A stretch of 64,000 bases of DNA, from the NCBI GenBank assembly GCA_964346795.1, contig CAYFWD010000001.1, positions 1-64,000 of the forward strand, given 5' to 3'. The translations under genes and the position numbers were made by a program. The notes under the pieces are model-generated. The model ran no database searches and was not told where the DNA came from. It saw only the letters and a list, made by a program, of their open reading frames with translations. The stretch comes from UBA10566 sp964346795 (GTDB lineage: Bacteria > Bacteroidota > Bacteroidia > Bacteroidales > P3). This document shows, one piece after another, positions 26,347 through 34,994 of this stretch. Position 1 is the stretch's first letter. Every line of letters starts with the position of its first letter.

Positions 26347-26793
26347 ATGAATTACAAATTAAGATTATTCCTTATCATAGGAATTGCAAGTTTGACTTTT
26401 TCTTCTTTTTCTAAGAAAGAAAATAGTGAAGATAATAAACAAGCTATTGAAGAGCTTAATCAAAAATCAGATTCTTTCCCTGATGGAACTTACATTAGCA
26501 GTGGTGGTACTTCAATAAAAGAAACTTATGTTAACAATAAACTAATAAAGAGAGTTGTTGATGGTAAGGAGGTTTCTATTGACATTGATTTCAACAAAGT
26601 TATTTATTATGGCTCTGATTCTGAAGATAGGTCTCTTAAACTTTGTATTATTTTAGACAAATCGGATTATTCTTGCATAAGTTCAAGAAAAGCTGTGAAT
26701 TCAAATAATGAGTTTATTTGGATTGTTGAGTATAGTAAAAAGACTCCTTGTTGGTATCAAGAATATAAAAATCATACTAATAAAAGCAAATAA
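26347..26793 (+). CDS. Exported protein of unknown function, 148 residues
   Basis: I do not recognise this family. The N-terminus MNYKLRLFLIIGIASLTFSSFS is a plausible signal peptide with no lipobox Cys. The mature part begins acidic (KKENSEDNKQAIEELNQKSD) and then has a beta-rich domain (DGTYISSGGTSIKETYVNNK, VSIDIDFNKVIYYG, LKLCIILDKSDYSCISS) ending basic. The gene has a well-formed promoter and stands alone between an intergenic repeat array and the ribosomal protein operon. Confidence 0.7.
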   Translation: MNYKLRLFLIIGIASLTFSSFSKKENSEDNKQAIEELNQKSDSFPDGTYISSGGTSIKETYVNNKLIKRVVDGKEVSIDIDFNKVIYYGSDSEDRSLKLCIILDKSDYSCISSRKAVNSNNEFIWIVEYSKKTPCWYQEYKNHTNKSK

Positions 26794-26815
26794 TATTGTT
26801 TTTTTGCATTAAATT

Positions 26816-26846
26816 ATTGCAAGAATGGAAAATTATTGTATTTTTG
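26816..26846 (+). promoter_or_regulatory. Promoter of the rpsF-rpsR-rplI operon
   Basis: ATTG at 26816-26819 and TATTTTTG at 26839-26846 are spaced by 19 bp. The leader that follows is about 45 nt. Confidence 0.65.
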
Positions 26847-26851
26847 CAAAC

Positions 26852-26870
26852 TCTTTTCAAGGGGAAAAGA
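26852..26870 (+). promoter_or_regulatory. Leader hairpin before rpsF
   Basis: TCTTTTC and GAAAAGA form a 7-bp stem with an AAGGG loop in the 5' leader. In other bacteria the S6:S18 complex binds a leader hairpin to repress this operon; I do not see the CCG signature of that element here, so the role is open. Confidence 0.35.
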
Positions 26871-26901
26871 CATAATTTATTAATACAAAATCAAATAATT
26901 A

Positions 26902-27324
26902 ATGGTAAGACAGTACGAAACCGTTTTCATTATGACTCCCGTTTTATCTGACCAACAGATAAAGGAAACGGTACAAAAGTATCAGTCATTATTGACTGAA
27001 AGTGGAGCTGAAATTGTTTATGAAAACAATTGGGGAATGCGTAAATTGGCATATCCTATTCAAAAGAAATCAACAGGATTCTATTATCTAATTGAGTTTA
27101 GAGCAGAAGGCGAAGTTATTGCTAAGCTTGAAACAGCTTTCAAAAGAGATGAAAAACTTCTTCGTTTCCTAACAGTTTCTTTAGACAAACATGCTATTGC
27201 ATACAACGAAAAGAAACGTTCAGGAGGAATGAGAAAACAACAAGAGGCAGCTATGGCAAAACAAGAACCTGTTATGCCTAAAGTTAAAGATATGCCGAAG
27301 ATTGAAGAAGAGGACGAAGATTAA
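26902..27324 (+). CDS. rpsF: 30S ribosomal protein S6
   Basis: A 140-residue S6 with the family start VRQYETVFIMTPVLSDQQ and the block NWGMRKLAYPIQKKSTGFYYLIEF. The C-terminal about 35 residues are an extension ending in a run of acidic residues, as in other Bacteroidota. S6 binds 16S rRNA together with S18 in the platform of the small subunit. First gene of the S6-S18-L9 operon. Confidence 0.97.
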   Translation: MVRQYETVFIMTPVLSDQQIKETVQKYQSLLTESGAEIVYENNWGMRKLAYPIQKKSTGFYYLIEFRAEGEVIAKLETAFKRDEKLLRFLTVSLDKHAIAYNEKKRSGGMRKQQEAAMAKQEPVMPKVKDMPKIEEEDED

Positions 27325-27346
27325 TTAATTAAAAATTCAAAAGAAA

Positions 27347-27613
27347 ATGGCAAATCAAACAGAGATAAAATATTTAACCCCAATTACGGTTGAAACTCAA
27401 AGAAAGAAATACTGCCGCTTTAAGAAAAGTGGTATAAAGTATATTGATTATAAAGATGCAGATTTCCTTTTAAAGTTTGTTAATGAACAAGGTAAACTTC
27501 TTCCAAGAAGATTAACCGGAACTTCTAACAAATATCAAAAGAAGGTTGCACAAGCAGTTAAGAGAGCACGTCATTTGGCACTTATGCCTTACGTTGCAGA
27601 TTTATTAAAATAA
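27347..27613 (+). CDS. rpsR: 30S ribosomal protein S18
   Basis: An 88-residue S18 with the core KYCRFKKSGIKYIDYKD and RRLTGTSNKYQKKVAQAVKRARHLALMPYV. It forms a heterodimer with S6, encoded 22 bp upstream; L9 follows 18 bp downstream. Confidence 0.97.
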   Translation: MANQTEIKYLTPITVETQRKKYCRFKKSGIKYIDYKDADFLLKFVNEQGKLLPRRLTGTSNKYQKKVAQAVKRARHLALMPYVADLLK

Positions 27614-27615
27614 TT

Positions 27616-27622
27616 AAGGAGG
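27616..27622 (+). promoter_or_regulatory. Strong Shine-Dalgarno of rplI
   Basis: A perfect AAGGAGG ends 9 nt before the rplI ATG. This is conspicuous because neighbouring genes in this window have only A-rich leaders. Confidence 0.75.
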
Positions 27623-27631
27623 AAATCATAG

Positions 27632-28084
27632 ATGGAAGTTATATTAAAACAAGATATGAATAACCTTGGTTACAAGGATGACATAGTAAAGGTAAAAGAT
27701 GGTTATGCAAACAACTATCTAATTCCTCAAGGATATGCTATGGTTGCAACAGCTTCTAACAAGAAAATGATTGCAGAAAATCTTAAACAAAGAGCATTTA
27801 AGGAAGAAAAGATGCGTAAAGACGCTGAATCTTTAGTTGCTGCTTATGCTAAGATTGAAGGATTGAAGATTGGAGCTAAAGCATCAGAAAATGGTAAGAT
27901 ATTTGGTTCTGTAAATGCAATTCAAATTGCTGATTCTATTAAAGAACAGTTTGATATTGAAGTTGACAGAAAGAGAATTACTATTAAGGGAGATACAATA
28001 AAAACTCTTGGAACTTACAAGGCAACTATTTCAGCTTATAAAGACCTTAAAGCAGAAATTGAATTTGAAGTTGTAGCAGAGTAA
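27632..28084 (+). CDS. rplI: 50S ribosomal protein L9
   Basis: A 150-residue L9 with the conserved N-terminal domain (MEVILKQDMNNLGYKDDIVKVKDGYANNYLIPQ), a long connecting helix and a C-terminal RNA-binding domain (KIFGSVNAIQIADSI). Normal length. Preceded by a full Shine-Dalgarno and followed by a strong terminator, closing the operon. Confidence 0.97.
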   Translation: MEVILKQDMNNLGYKDDIVKVKDGYANNYLIPQGYAMVATASNKKMIAENLKQRAFKEEKMRKDAESLVAAYAKIEGLKIGAKASENGKIFGSVNAIQIADSIKEQFDIEVDRKRITIKGDTIKTLGTYKATISAYKDLKAEIEFEVVAE

Positions 28085-28108
28085 TAACTAAATTCAAATA
28101 TTATATTT

Positions 28109-28141
28109 GGACCTTTGGAAAACCTCCAAAGGTCTTTTTTT
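28109..28141 (+). terminator. Terminator of the rpsF-rpsR-rplI operon
   Basis: GACCTTTGG and CCAAAGGTC form a perfect 9-bp stem followed by eight T. Confidence 0.93.
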
Positions 28142-28176
28142 ATCCCTAAATAAAAGCAAGTTGAATAAAAAAGATT

Positions 28177-28184
28177 TATTTTTG
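28177..28184 (+). promoter_or_regulatory. -7 promoter element (TATTTTTG) of the RNA methyltransferase gene
   Basis: TATTTTTG lies 21 nt before the ATG at 28206; a TTG lies 13 bp upstream at 28161. Confidence 0.55.
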
Positions 28185-28205
28185 CAAAACTAATTAAAAA
28201 AAGAG

Positions 28206-28973
28206 ATGTTGTCAAAAGCAGAGATAAAGAGAATATCTTCTCTCAAAGAAGCAAAACATAGAAATCAAGACAAGGTTTTTGTTGTTGAGGGAGTGAAGAT
28301 GGTTGAAGAGCTTCTTCACTCTTGCTTTGAGATAGAAAAGATATTTGGCTTAAAGCAATGGATAGAGAACAATTCAAGTAAAACATTAAAAAAAACAAAT
28401 AACATAATTGAAATTACGGAAGAGGAGTTAAAAAAGATAAGTTCTTTCACAACTCCTAATCAAGTTTTGGCTATTGTAAAGATGCCTCCTTCAAAAGAAA
28501 TCATCCTAAAAGACAGATTGATTATTGTTTTAGATAATATTAATGACCCTGGAAATTTAGGGACAATTATCCGAATTGCTGACTGGTTTGGAATAGAAGA
28601 TATAATTTGTTCTGAAAACACTGTTGACCAATTTAACTCAAAGGTTATTCAATCAACAATGGGTTCTTTGTTTAGAGTAAACCTAACCTATACTAACCTT
28701 TCTCTTTTCCTTCAAAGCCTTCCAAATAACTATCCTATTTATGGAGCTATTGTTGAAAAAGGAGATAATATATATCAAGCGAATATTCAAAATCACGGAA
28801 TAGTTATAATCGGAAGCGAATCTCACGGAATAAGTAAAGATATTCTAGAGCTAATAAACAGCCCTATAACCATACCTAATTTCTCTAAAGGAGCTGAATC
28901 ACTAAACGCAAGTATTGCAACGGGAATAATTATTTCGGAGTTTAGAAGAAGACAAAAACAAAATTCAAAATAA
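28206..28973 (+). CDS. SpoU/TrmH family RNA 2'-O-methyltransferase
   Basis: A 255-residue protein with an N-terminal substrate-binding domain (about residues 1-95) and the knotted SPOUT domain. The three SpoU motifs are LDNINDPGNLGTIIRIADWF, IIGSESHGIS and SLNASIATGIIISEFRR, covering AdoMet binding and catalysis. Members methylate ribose 2'-OH in rRNA or tRNA; RlmB-like specificity is possible but not provable from sequence. It is followed at 10 bp by a large membrane protein gene. Confidence 0.9.
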   Translation: MLSKAEIKRISSLKEAKHRNQDKVFVVEGVKMVEELLHSCFEIEKIFGLKQWIENNSSKTLKKTNNIIEITEEELKKISSFTTPNQVLAIVKMPPSKEIILKDRLIIVLDNINDPGNLGTIIRIADWFGIEDIICSENTVDQFNSKVIQSTMGSLFRVNLTYTNLSLFLQSLPNNYPIYGAIVEKGDNIYQANIQNHGIVIIGSESHGISKDILELINSPITIPNFSKGAESLNASIATGIIISEFRRRQKQNSK

Positions 28974-28983
28974 TTGATAATAT

Positions 28984-30834
28984 ATGAGATTTAAAACATT
29001 AGAGCAAAAGCAGGGAAAAAAAATAATAAATTTCTTCCTGTTTTTAATTTATATTATTGCCCTATATCCTTTAACTAAGATTGGTTTTACCGTTGGAGAT
29101 GATATAGATTTATTTGTTATCTGTACTTCTGGGCGATGGAATGAAGTTGTTGGAGACCTGCCTTATTTGCATGGAAGGTTCTATTTCTTTATTACTCGCT
29201 GGATATATGCTTTACCTTATTTAATAGATTCTCCAATTTATTTTTCCACACTTTTAATACTTCCAATTGCTTTATGTTTTATTGCCTTTGTACAATTTAT
29301 TAATAAGCTTTTCAACAACTCCAATATTACCCTTTTTTCTGCACTACTACTTATAGCAACTTTTCAAATAATGGGTTTTCACTCTTCAACAACTTCCTAT
29401 CCTTTCTACTTTACTTCTGCTCTTGCTTTAATATTATTCTCATTTTCTTTGATGCTCTCCTACTACAATTCCAATAAAAAGTTCTACCTTTTTCTTTCTT
29501 CTTTTCTAATGTTTTTTGCAAGTCTTTACTATGAAACATTTCTAATTTACTACCTTGTATTTCCTATTCTTGCCCTATGGAAAAGAGGAAATAAAAGTAA
29601 ATCTTTCAAGCAAACTCTGTCTTTAGTTTTTATGGACTTATTACCGTATTTAATATTTGTAACAATTTATTTGATAGCATACTTTGGATTTAAACATTTC
29701 TATCCTCCTCAATATTCAGGATTACAAATAGCAGAAAATCTAACTTTATTAGGGACATTAAAAACTATCTTAAAACTAACTCTCTATGCTTTACCACTTC
29801 AAGTGTATGTTGACTATAAAGGTTTAATAACGACTCCTTTGTTTTCTACAACAAACATACTTTTCTTTATTTCTTCTCTTCTAATAGCTGTTCTTACTTA
29901 TATTTCTCTTAATGGGAATACAAAAATTAAACCTAAAACACTAATTATAATATTTCTATTAGGAATAGTTTTTGCTCTTTTACCTCAAGTTTTTATTGCT
30001 GTTACAAAGAAATATTATCTTCAAGGACTAAAAAACTACGTCCCAACTTTTTTCTCTTTCTTTGCATATTCTATTAGTTTTATTGCAATACTACTATTAA
30101 TTAAAAACTCATTAGAAAAATACCCTTTCTTAAAGCAAACTTATATTATAATCCTTTCAATATTTATTTTTATAACTGCTTTTCAAAGCCAAAGACAAAA
30201 TAATGCTATTGGAAATGATTTGAAGCTTTCAACCGAACGCTTAAGCTTAGTAAGAAAACTATTTAAAGAAAATATTATTAATCAGGAAAATCAAATATTT
30301 TGCCTTGAAGAAGCCCATCAAACAACTTCTCAACTTGGAAAATGGGTAACAACTCAAGGGTTTAAGTGGAAAGATTATGTTTATAAAACATCTAAAAAGA
30401 ATGTAGATATTTACGATACTTATAGAGATTTTTACATTGACTATAATAACGACACTACTAAATTGTGGGTTGTGTATTTTGGACAAAACCAATACCTCAA
30501 CCACTCCAAACTTCTTCTTACACAAATCAGAGGAGACTCATTACCTCCAAAGCAAAAAGATATTATTCCAAACAATCTTATTGAAATACCTCTTAATGGA
30601 AAAATTAGACAAATACCTTCAAATCTTATTAAAACCCCTATTTCTAAATGGGAAATAACAGAAGAAGAATTTTCAAAAGAGTATATAGAAGCTATTAACA
30701 AAACCCAAAAGAGAATAATGAATGACACTTTGTGGTATGATAAAGTCAAGGAAAAGGCAAAGATGTCTAATATAAGCATTAAAAGGCAACTTCGTCAAGA
30801 CGCTCAATGGGTTTTAGAACAAGATGGTTGGTAA
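28984..30834 (+). CDS. Polytopic membrane protein, GT-C/DUF6056-like
   Basis: A 616-residue protein with about 11 membrane segments in residues 15-405 and a hydrophilic C-terminal part (about 410-616) that is probably extracytoplasmic. The N-terminal loop contains FTVGDDIDLFVICTSGR, where the acidic pair after the first helix resembles the catalytic aspartates of GT-C type sugar transferases, and DUF6056 family proteins of Bacteroidota have this layout. Likely role is transfer of a sugar or other group from a lipid carrier to a surface glycan, but this is inference. It is co-transcribed with the methyltransferase gene and converges on rnhB with a 16-bp gap. Confidence 0.6.
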   Translation: MRFKTLEQKQGKKIINFFLFLIYIIALYPLTKIGFTVGDDIDLFVICTSGRWNEVVGDLPYLHGRFYFFITRWIYALPYLIDSPIYFSTLLILPIALCFIAFVQFINKLFNNSNITLFSALLLIATFQIMGFHSSTTSYPFYFTSALALILFSFSLMLSYYNSNKKFYLFLSSFLMFFASLYYETFLIYYLVFPILALWKRGNKSKSFKQTLSLVFMDLLPYLIFVTIYLIAYFGFKHFYPPQYSGLQIAENLTLLGTLKTILKLTLYALPLQVYVDYKGLITTPLFSTTNILFFISSLLIAVLTYISLNGNTKIKPKTLIIIFLLGIVFALLPQVFIAVTKKYYLQGLKNYVPTFFSFFAYSISFIAILLLIKNSLEKYPFLKQTYIIILSIFIFITAFQSQRQNNAIGNDLKLSTERLSLVRKLFKENIINQENQIFCLEEAHQTTSQLGKWVTTQGFKWKDYVYKTSKKNVDIYDTYRDFYIDYNNDTTKLWVVYFGQNQYLNHSKLLLTQIRGDSLPPKQKDIIPNNLIEIPLNGKIRQIPSNLIKTPISKWEITEEEFSKEYIEAINKTQKRIMNDTLWYDKVKEKAKMSNISIKRQLRQDAQWVLEQDGW

Positions 30835-30850
30835 ATTATATTACAAAGAC

Positions 30851-31456
30851 TTAATCCAAAGAGAATAAAGACAACTCTCCCATAAGGTTAAAGGTTTTGC
30901 GGTGGTGGGGGGTTATGCCGAATTGTCTTATAGCTTCTCTATGTTCTTTTGTTGGATAACCTTTATTCTTTTGCCAGTTATACTCTGGGTATTCTTTTGC
31001 TAAGGCTTCCATGTATTCATCTCTATAAGTCTTGGCAAGAATTGAGGCTGCTGCTATTGATTGGTATTTCGCATCTCCTTTTACTATACATTTATAAGGT
31101 ATGGTTAATTTAGAGCGGAAACGATTTCCGTCAATAAGAAGGAGTTCTATTGGTATTTTTATTTTCTCAATGGCACGTGTCATTGCCAAAAAGGAAGCGT
31201 TAAGAATGTTTATCTCATCTATTTCTTCATTTGAGACAAAGCCAACTCCATAAGCTAAGGCTTCTTTTTCAATTATCTCTCTTAAGACTTTTCTTTGCTT
31301 AGCATTTAATTGTTTTGAGTCATTGAGAATATCATTTTGAAAGTCTTTTGGAAAAATTACTGCTGCTGCAAATACTCCCCCACTAAGGCAGCCTCTTCCT
31401 GCCTCATCAACTCCACACTCAATGGTTTGAGATGATTGAAAAAATGGTAGTAGCAA
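30851..31456 (-). CDS. rnhB: Ribonuclease HII (TTG start)
   Basis: A 201-residue enzyme that cleaves RNA in RNA-DNA hybrids and misincorporated ribonucleotides. The active-site motif CGVDEAGRGCLSGGVFAAAV sits at residues 14-33 with the Asp-Glu-Gly triad, and the third acid is in LLLIDGNRF. The frame contains no ATG ahead of the motif; the purQ stop codon is in the same frame only 9 nt upstream of TTG at 31456, so TTG is the only credible start. The position after purQ points to a shared transcript. Confidence 0.94.
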   Translation of the reverse strand: MLLPFFQSSQTIECGVDEAGRGCLSGGVFAAAVIFPKDFQNDILNDSKQLNAKQRKVLREIIEKEALAYGVGFVSNEEIDEINILNASFLAMTRAIEKIKIPIELLLIDGNRFRSKLTIPYKCIVKGDAKYQSIAAASILAKTYRDEYMEALAKEYPEYNWQKNKGYPTKEHREAIRQFGITPHHRKTFNLMGELSLFSLD

Positions 31457-31465
31457 TTCTTTGAA

Positions 31466-32155
31466 TTACTTAATATGTTTTAATATGCTTTCAAAGAAAA
31501 TCTTTCCGTCAATATTTCCTAATTCCTTATCGGAAGTTCTTTCGGGGTGAGGCATCATTCCAAACACATTTCTTGTTTTATTGGTAATTCCTGCAATATT
31601 TTCTAATGAACCATTAGGATTAGACTCAGGGGTAATATTCCCTTTCTCATCACAATAACGGAAAAGTATTTGGTCATTATCGTTTAATCTCTTCAAGGTA
31701 TCTTCACTTGCATAAAAATTTCCTTCTCCATGAGCGATAGGAATATTATATGCTTGCCCTATATTTGCTTCTTTAGTGAAGATAGTATTATTTGTTTGAG
31801 GGGTTATAAACTGGTTTTTACAGATAAACTTTTGTGTGTTGTTGTGTCTAAGTGCTCCATCTAAAAGCTTTGATTCTGTAAGAACTTGGAAGCCGTTGCA
31901 AATTCCTATAACATAACCTCCTTTGTTAGCAAACTCAATAACATTCTTCATTATTGGAGAAAAACGAGCAATTGCTCCACTTCTAAGATAATCCCCATAA
32001 GAAAAACCTCCAGGGAGAACAATCAAATCACAGCCCTTTATGTCATTTGTTTTATGCCATAGTTCCACAACTTCTTGCCCTAAGAGATTGTGAAAAACAT
32101 ATATAATATCGTGGTCACAGTTTGAACCAGGAAAGATAACAACTCCTATTTTCAT
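31466..32155 (-). CDS. purQ: Phosphoribosylformylglycinamidine synthase subunit PurQ
   Basis: A 229-residue class I glutamine amidotransferase that supplies ammonia for the fourth step of purine synthesis. The start GVVIFPGSNCDHDIIY, the nucleophile motif GICNGFQVLTES, IAHGEGNFY and MMPHPER are all present. A separate PurQ implies a small-type PurL and PurS elsewhere, which is unusual in a phylum where a fused large PurL is also common. A TACATTTG promoter word lies 24 nt upstream. Confidence 0.94.
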   Translation of the reverse strand: MKIGVVIFPGSNCDHDIIYVFHNLLGQEVVELWHKTNDIKGCDLIVLPGGFSYGDYLRSGAIARFSPIMKNVIEFANKGGYVIGICNGFQVLTESKLLDGALRHNNTQKFICKNQFITPQTNNTIFTKEANIGQAYNIPIAHGEGNFYASEDTLKRLNDNDQILFRYCDEKGNITPESNPNGSLENIAGITNKTRNVFGMMPHPERTSDKELGNIDGKIFFESILKHIK

Positions 32156-32178
32156 TTTGTTTTATTTTTTATTTTGTG

Positions 32179-32186
32179 CAAATGTA
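32179..32186 (-). promoter_or_regulatory. -7 promoter element (TACATTTG) of purQ-rnhB
   Basis: The minus strand reads TACATTTG 24 nt ahead of the purQ ATG. Confidence 0.6.
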
Positions 32187-32223
32187 CGAAAAAACTCTCA
32201 ATTAGATTAATTCTTCTTTATTC

Positions 32224-33204
32224 TTATAGGGATAATATTAGTTTTATCATGATTAAAACGAGTAGAATAGTAAAGTATATGTTTGAATAAATAAGCTTTC
32301 TTTTTGTTGTAAAGAAATTGAAAAACAAATAAGATAGTGGAAGAGCTATGAAAGTTATTATAAAGCATTTCCCTATGCAATAAAGTGCAATAAGGATTAG
32401 TATAAAGAAAAGTATTGTTATTACATTGGTCTTTTTTCTGTAATTGATATTGCAATCTCCCTTGGTTGAAATTGTGCTAATGAGTGAAAATAATGCAAAT
32501 ATACCTATTGTTATATAAAATATTATTTCTATTGGTTCAAGGGTAACAAATAAATTAGGTAAAAGGTCAACACTATAAATATATTTGTTTATGGCATCCT
32601 GCAAGGTGTTTGTTATGAAATAATAAACCAACAGGAAGATTATAGGTATTAGAAAGCCGAAGAAACTAATCAACCAATATCTCCACCTGTAAAACCTATA
32701 GTTAAGAAGGGTTAGTACTATCCATATAAGAAGAAGTATTGAAGGCGTGTAGGAAAGAAACGAGAGAGAAACAAATAAGGAAGCGTTAAAGATTTCATCT
32801 AAACCCTCATTTTTGTCAAAGCATTTGAAGAGAAAGTAAATACTAACTATCACAAAAGTATTAACAATTAAGGCAGGATTAATTGTCATTGAATAGTAGT
32901 TAGTGCTAAGCAGTAAAATATAGATAAAGGCAGGCAAAAGAGTATTCCTTGAAGAGAGTTGATTTTGAAAAAACAGACTATTTATTATTACACCTTGAAT
33001 AATAACTAATAGAAAAGCAATAATTGTACTTAGGATTTTGTTGGGAGAAAGAGCATTGTAGATTAAGGAATATAGAGGAGCATCATAATCTGTCTTTATA
33101 GCCTCTGGAGAAGATATAAAAGCAGGAATCCATAATAGTAGAGGCACTATTATAATTAAGATTAGCTGCATTGTATAGTTCTTCTTAAAGGTCTTAACAA
33201 ACAT
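32224..33204 (-). CDS. DUF6427-like polytopic membrane protein
   Basis: A 326-residue protein with about nine to ten membrane helices and almost no soluble part. It begins MFVKTFKKNYTMQLILIIIVPLLLWIPAF, and blocks such as FLSYTPSILLLIWIVLTLL and YRFYRWRYWLISFFGFLIP resemble the Bacteroidota family DUF6427, of unknown function. The assignment is from memory of the family pattern, not a search. It has its own promoter word at 33227-33234. Confidence 0.6.
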   Translation of the reverse strand: MFVKTFKKNYTMQLILIIIVPLLLWIPAFISSPEAIKTDYDAPLYSLIYNALSPNKILSTIIAFLLVIIQGVIINSLFFQNQLSSRNTLLPAFIYILLLSTNYYSMTINPALIVNTFVIVSIYFLFKCFDKNEGLDEIFNASLFVSLSFLSYTPSILLLIWIVLTLLNYRFYRWRYWLISFFGFLIPIIFLLVYYFITNTLQDAINKYIYSVDLLPNLFVTLEPIEIIFYITIGIFALFSLISTISTKGDCNINYRKKTNVITILFFILILIALYCIGKCFIITFIALPLSYLFFNFFTTKRKLIYSNIYFTILLVLIMIKLILSL

Positions 33205-33226
33205 AATAAACTACATTTTCAATCTA

Positions 33227-33234
33227 CAAAAGTA
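33227..33234 (-). promoter_or_regulatory. -7 promoter element (TACTTTTG) of the DUF6427-like gene
   Basis: The minus strand reads TACTTTTG 23 nt ahead of the ATG at 33204. Confidence 0.55.
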
Positions 33235-33334
33235 CTTAATATTCCTTTACGCAGCAATTAATATATTCTTTTTATCTGTTTTAGAAGCTATTTTTAAGTA
33301 CTTATTATTATGTAAATAATATACAAGACTCTTT

Positions 33335-34564
33335 TTAGAAAGGATAAAGACTATAATCTCTTCCTATGGTTTTATCTTCATTTGACTTACGCATAATTAG
33401 ATGATTATACCTGTCCAATACCTCCAAACTAATATCCTCCCAAGAGCGACTAATGCTTATTGATGCATTTAGCCCATTCTGTTTTACAAGCTCTGGATTA
33501 TTATAAGCACACCTTATCTTAGCAGCTAAACTTTTAGGCGAATTTTCTATTAAAAATCCATTTATATTGTTTTGAATAACCTCCGATGCAGTTGAGCCTT
33601 CTACCAAAATTGAAGGACTGTGCAATGCCGCAGCCTCTCTAACAACAAGAGGAGCATTATCATACAAAGAAGGGAAAACAAATAAATCACTTGCAGCATA
33701 ATATTCCTTCATCTTTTCCCTGTCATAAACCCCTCCAACAAAACTTACCTTACCCTCCAACTTCCTTTCCTCAACCATTCTTTTCATTTGATTTGCCGCA
33801 TAACCAATACCAACAAAAAACATCTTATAAGGAATATCTCTTGCAATATCCAAAGCCTCAATAATCATTGCAGTGTTCTTTTCCCAAATATGTTGCCCAA
33901 CAAACAGCAAACATAACTCACCTTTCTCAATATTGAGCTTTTTCTTTGCCTTAAACTTTACTAAATCAATATCCTTCTTCTCTGTAAAGAAATCCGTACC
34001 ATTATCAACCACCTCAACCCTTCCCTTGTAGCCATACTCCCTAATTGTATCTTCCACAAAAGCCTGTGGTATCCAAACCTCATCAACAGAATTATAGAAA
34101 TCTATTATTTTCTTTATAAGAAGGTCAGCAATCTTTTCGGACTTAAAAGACTGGATAAAATCATCTCTAAACTTTGAATGAAAAGTTGCTATATGAGGAA
34201 TGTTTTGATATTTAGAAATCCTTTTTCCTATTTGTCCTGAAGAAAATGGACTATGAGAATGTATTATATTAAAAGGAGTTTTGTAAACCAACTTGTATAT
34301 AAGCGAAATATCTAAGTAAGGAAGCCCCAATCTATATGGCTTTCTCATAGGTATCGGCAAAGAAGGATAGTTCAAAACCTGGAAATCTTCAATCTCTTTT
34401 TGTGTTTGATATGAGTTTGGCGTAATAACCATAACCTCATCTGCTTTCTTGCTTAACCAATAAGCATAATTATAGACCGTAAGAGCAACACCGTCCATTA
34501 TAGGAGGAAAACTATCATTGCAAAGCCCAATCCTATAAATCATATCACTATTTTCTGTATTCAT
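33335..34564 (-). CDS. Glycosyltransferase family 4 protein
   Basis: A 409-residue GT-B enzyme. The N-terminal domain starts with RIGLCNDSFPPIMDGVALTVYNYAYWL, the acceptor-side glycine loop of family 4, and contains IIHSHSPFSSGQIG. The C-terminal donor domain has LLFVGQHIWEKNT, FVGIGYAANQMK, LFVFPSLYDNAPLVVREAAAL with the retaining-enzyme E-x7-E pattern, and EGSTASEVI. Such enzymes include mannosyl- and digalactosyl-type transferases that build glycolipids; the substrate is not predictable. The 430-bp gap upstream is filled with phased array E. Confidence 0.88.
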   Translation of the reverse strand: MNTENSDMIYRIGLCNDSFPPIMDGVALTVYNYAYWLSKKADEVMVITPNSYQTQKEIEDFQVLNYPSLPIPMRKPYRLGLPYLDISLIYKLVYKTPFNIIHSHSPFSSGQIGKRISKYQNIPHIATFHSKFRDDFIQSFKSEKIADLLIKKIIDFYNSVDEVWIPQAFVEDTIREYGYKGRVEVVDNGTDFFTEKKDIDLVKFKAKKKLNIEKGELCLLFVGQHIWEKNTAMIIEALDIARDIPYKMFFVGIGYAANQMKRMVEERKLEGKVSFVGGVYDREKMKEYYAASDLFVFPSLYDNAPLVVREAAALHSPSILVEGSTASEVIQNNINGFLIENSPKSLAAKIRCAYNNPELVKQNGLNASISISRSWEDISLEVLDRYNHLIMRKSNEDKTIGRDYSLYPF

Positions 34565-34720
34565 AGACTAATCTTATCTTTAATTATTATGCAAATCAAC
34601 TATGCAAAAATCGTAATAAAACACGTCAAATAAACCTTTTAATCTAAACTTATCTTAATATTAATATTAATTTAATGGTTAGTGGTTATCATTAAAATCT
34701 CTTTAGAGTCCGTCTCTTTT

Positions 34721-34910
34721 TAATTTAACTCTGTTTATTTCTAATTTAACTTAATTTCCTTCTAATTAGACTAAGTTTAAAGCTAATTAAATGAGACTTA
34801 AATCTGGCATAATGCCATTATTCTAAATTTAAAGGAAGTTTTATGAAATGGAAACCTTGTCTAATTAGTTTTAAATCTTGTTTTAGAATTAAAAGCTTAT
34901 CTTATTTTCT
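34721..34910 (+). repeat. Phased 21-bp intergenic array E
   Basis: Four units begin TAATTTAACT, TAATTTAACT, TAATTAGACT and TAATTAAATG at 34721, 34742, 34763 and 34784, exactly 21 bp apart. The palindrome TGGCATAATGCCA follows at 34805, and the later cores CTTGTCTAATT and CTTGTTTTAG at 34856 and 34877 keep the 21-bp step. The gap lies between pnp and the family 4 glycosyltransferase; 34565-34720 shows nothing else I can name. Confidence 0.8.
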
Positions 34911-34937
34911 ATTCAATCACATTACTCTTGGGCATAA

Positions 34938-34970
34938 AAAAAGAGAATAAGGATAAATCTTATTCTCTTT
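34938..34970 (-). terminator. Terminator of pnp
   Basis: AAAGAGAATAAG and CTTATTCTCTTT form a 12-bp stem with a GATAAAT loop and T-rich flanks, just after the pnp stop codon. Confidence 0.9.
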
Positions 34971-34994
34971 AGTATTTTATTTTGTGTTTTGTTT

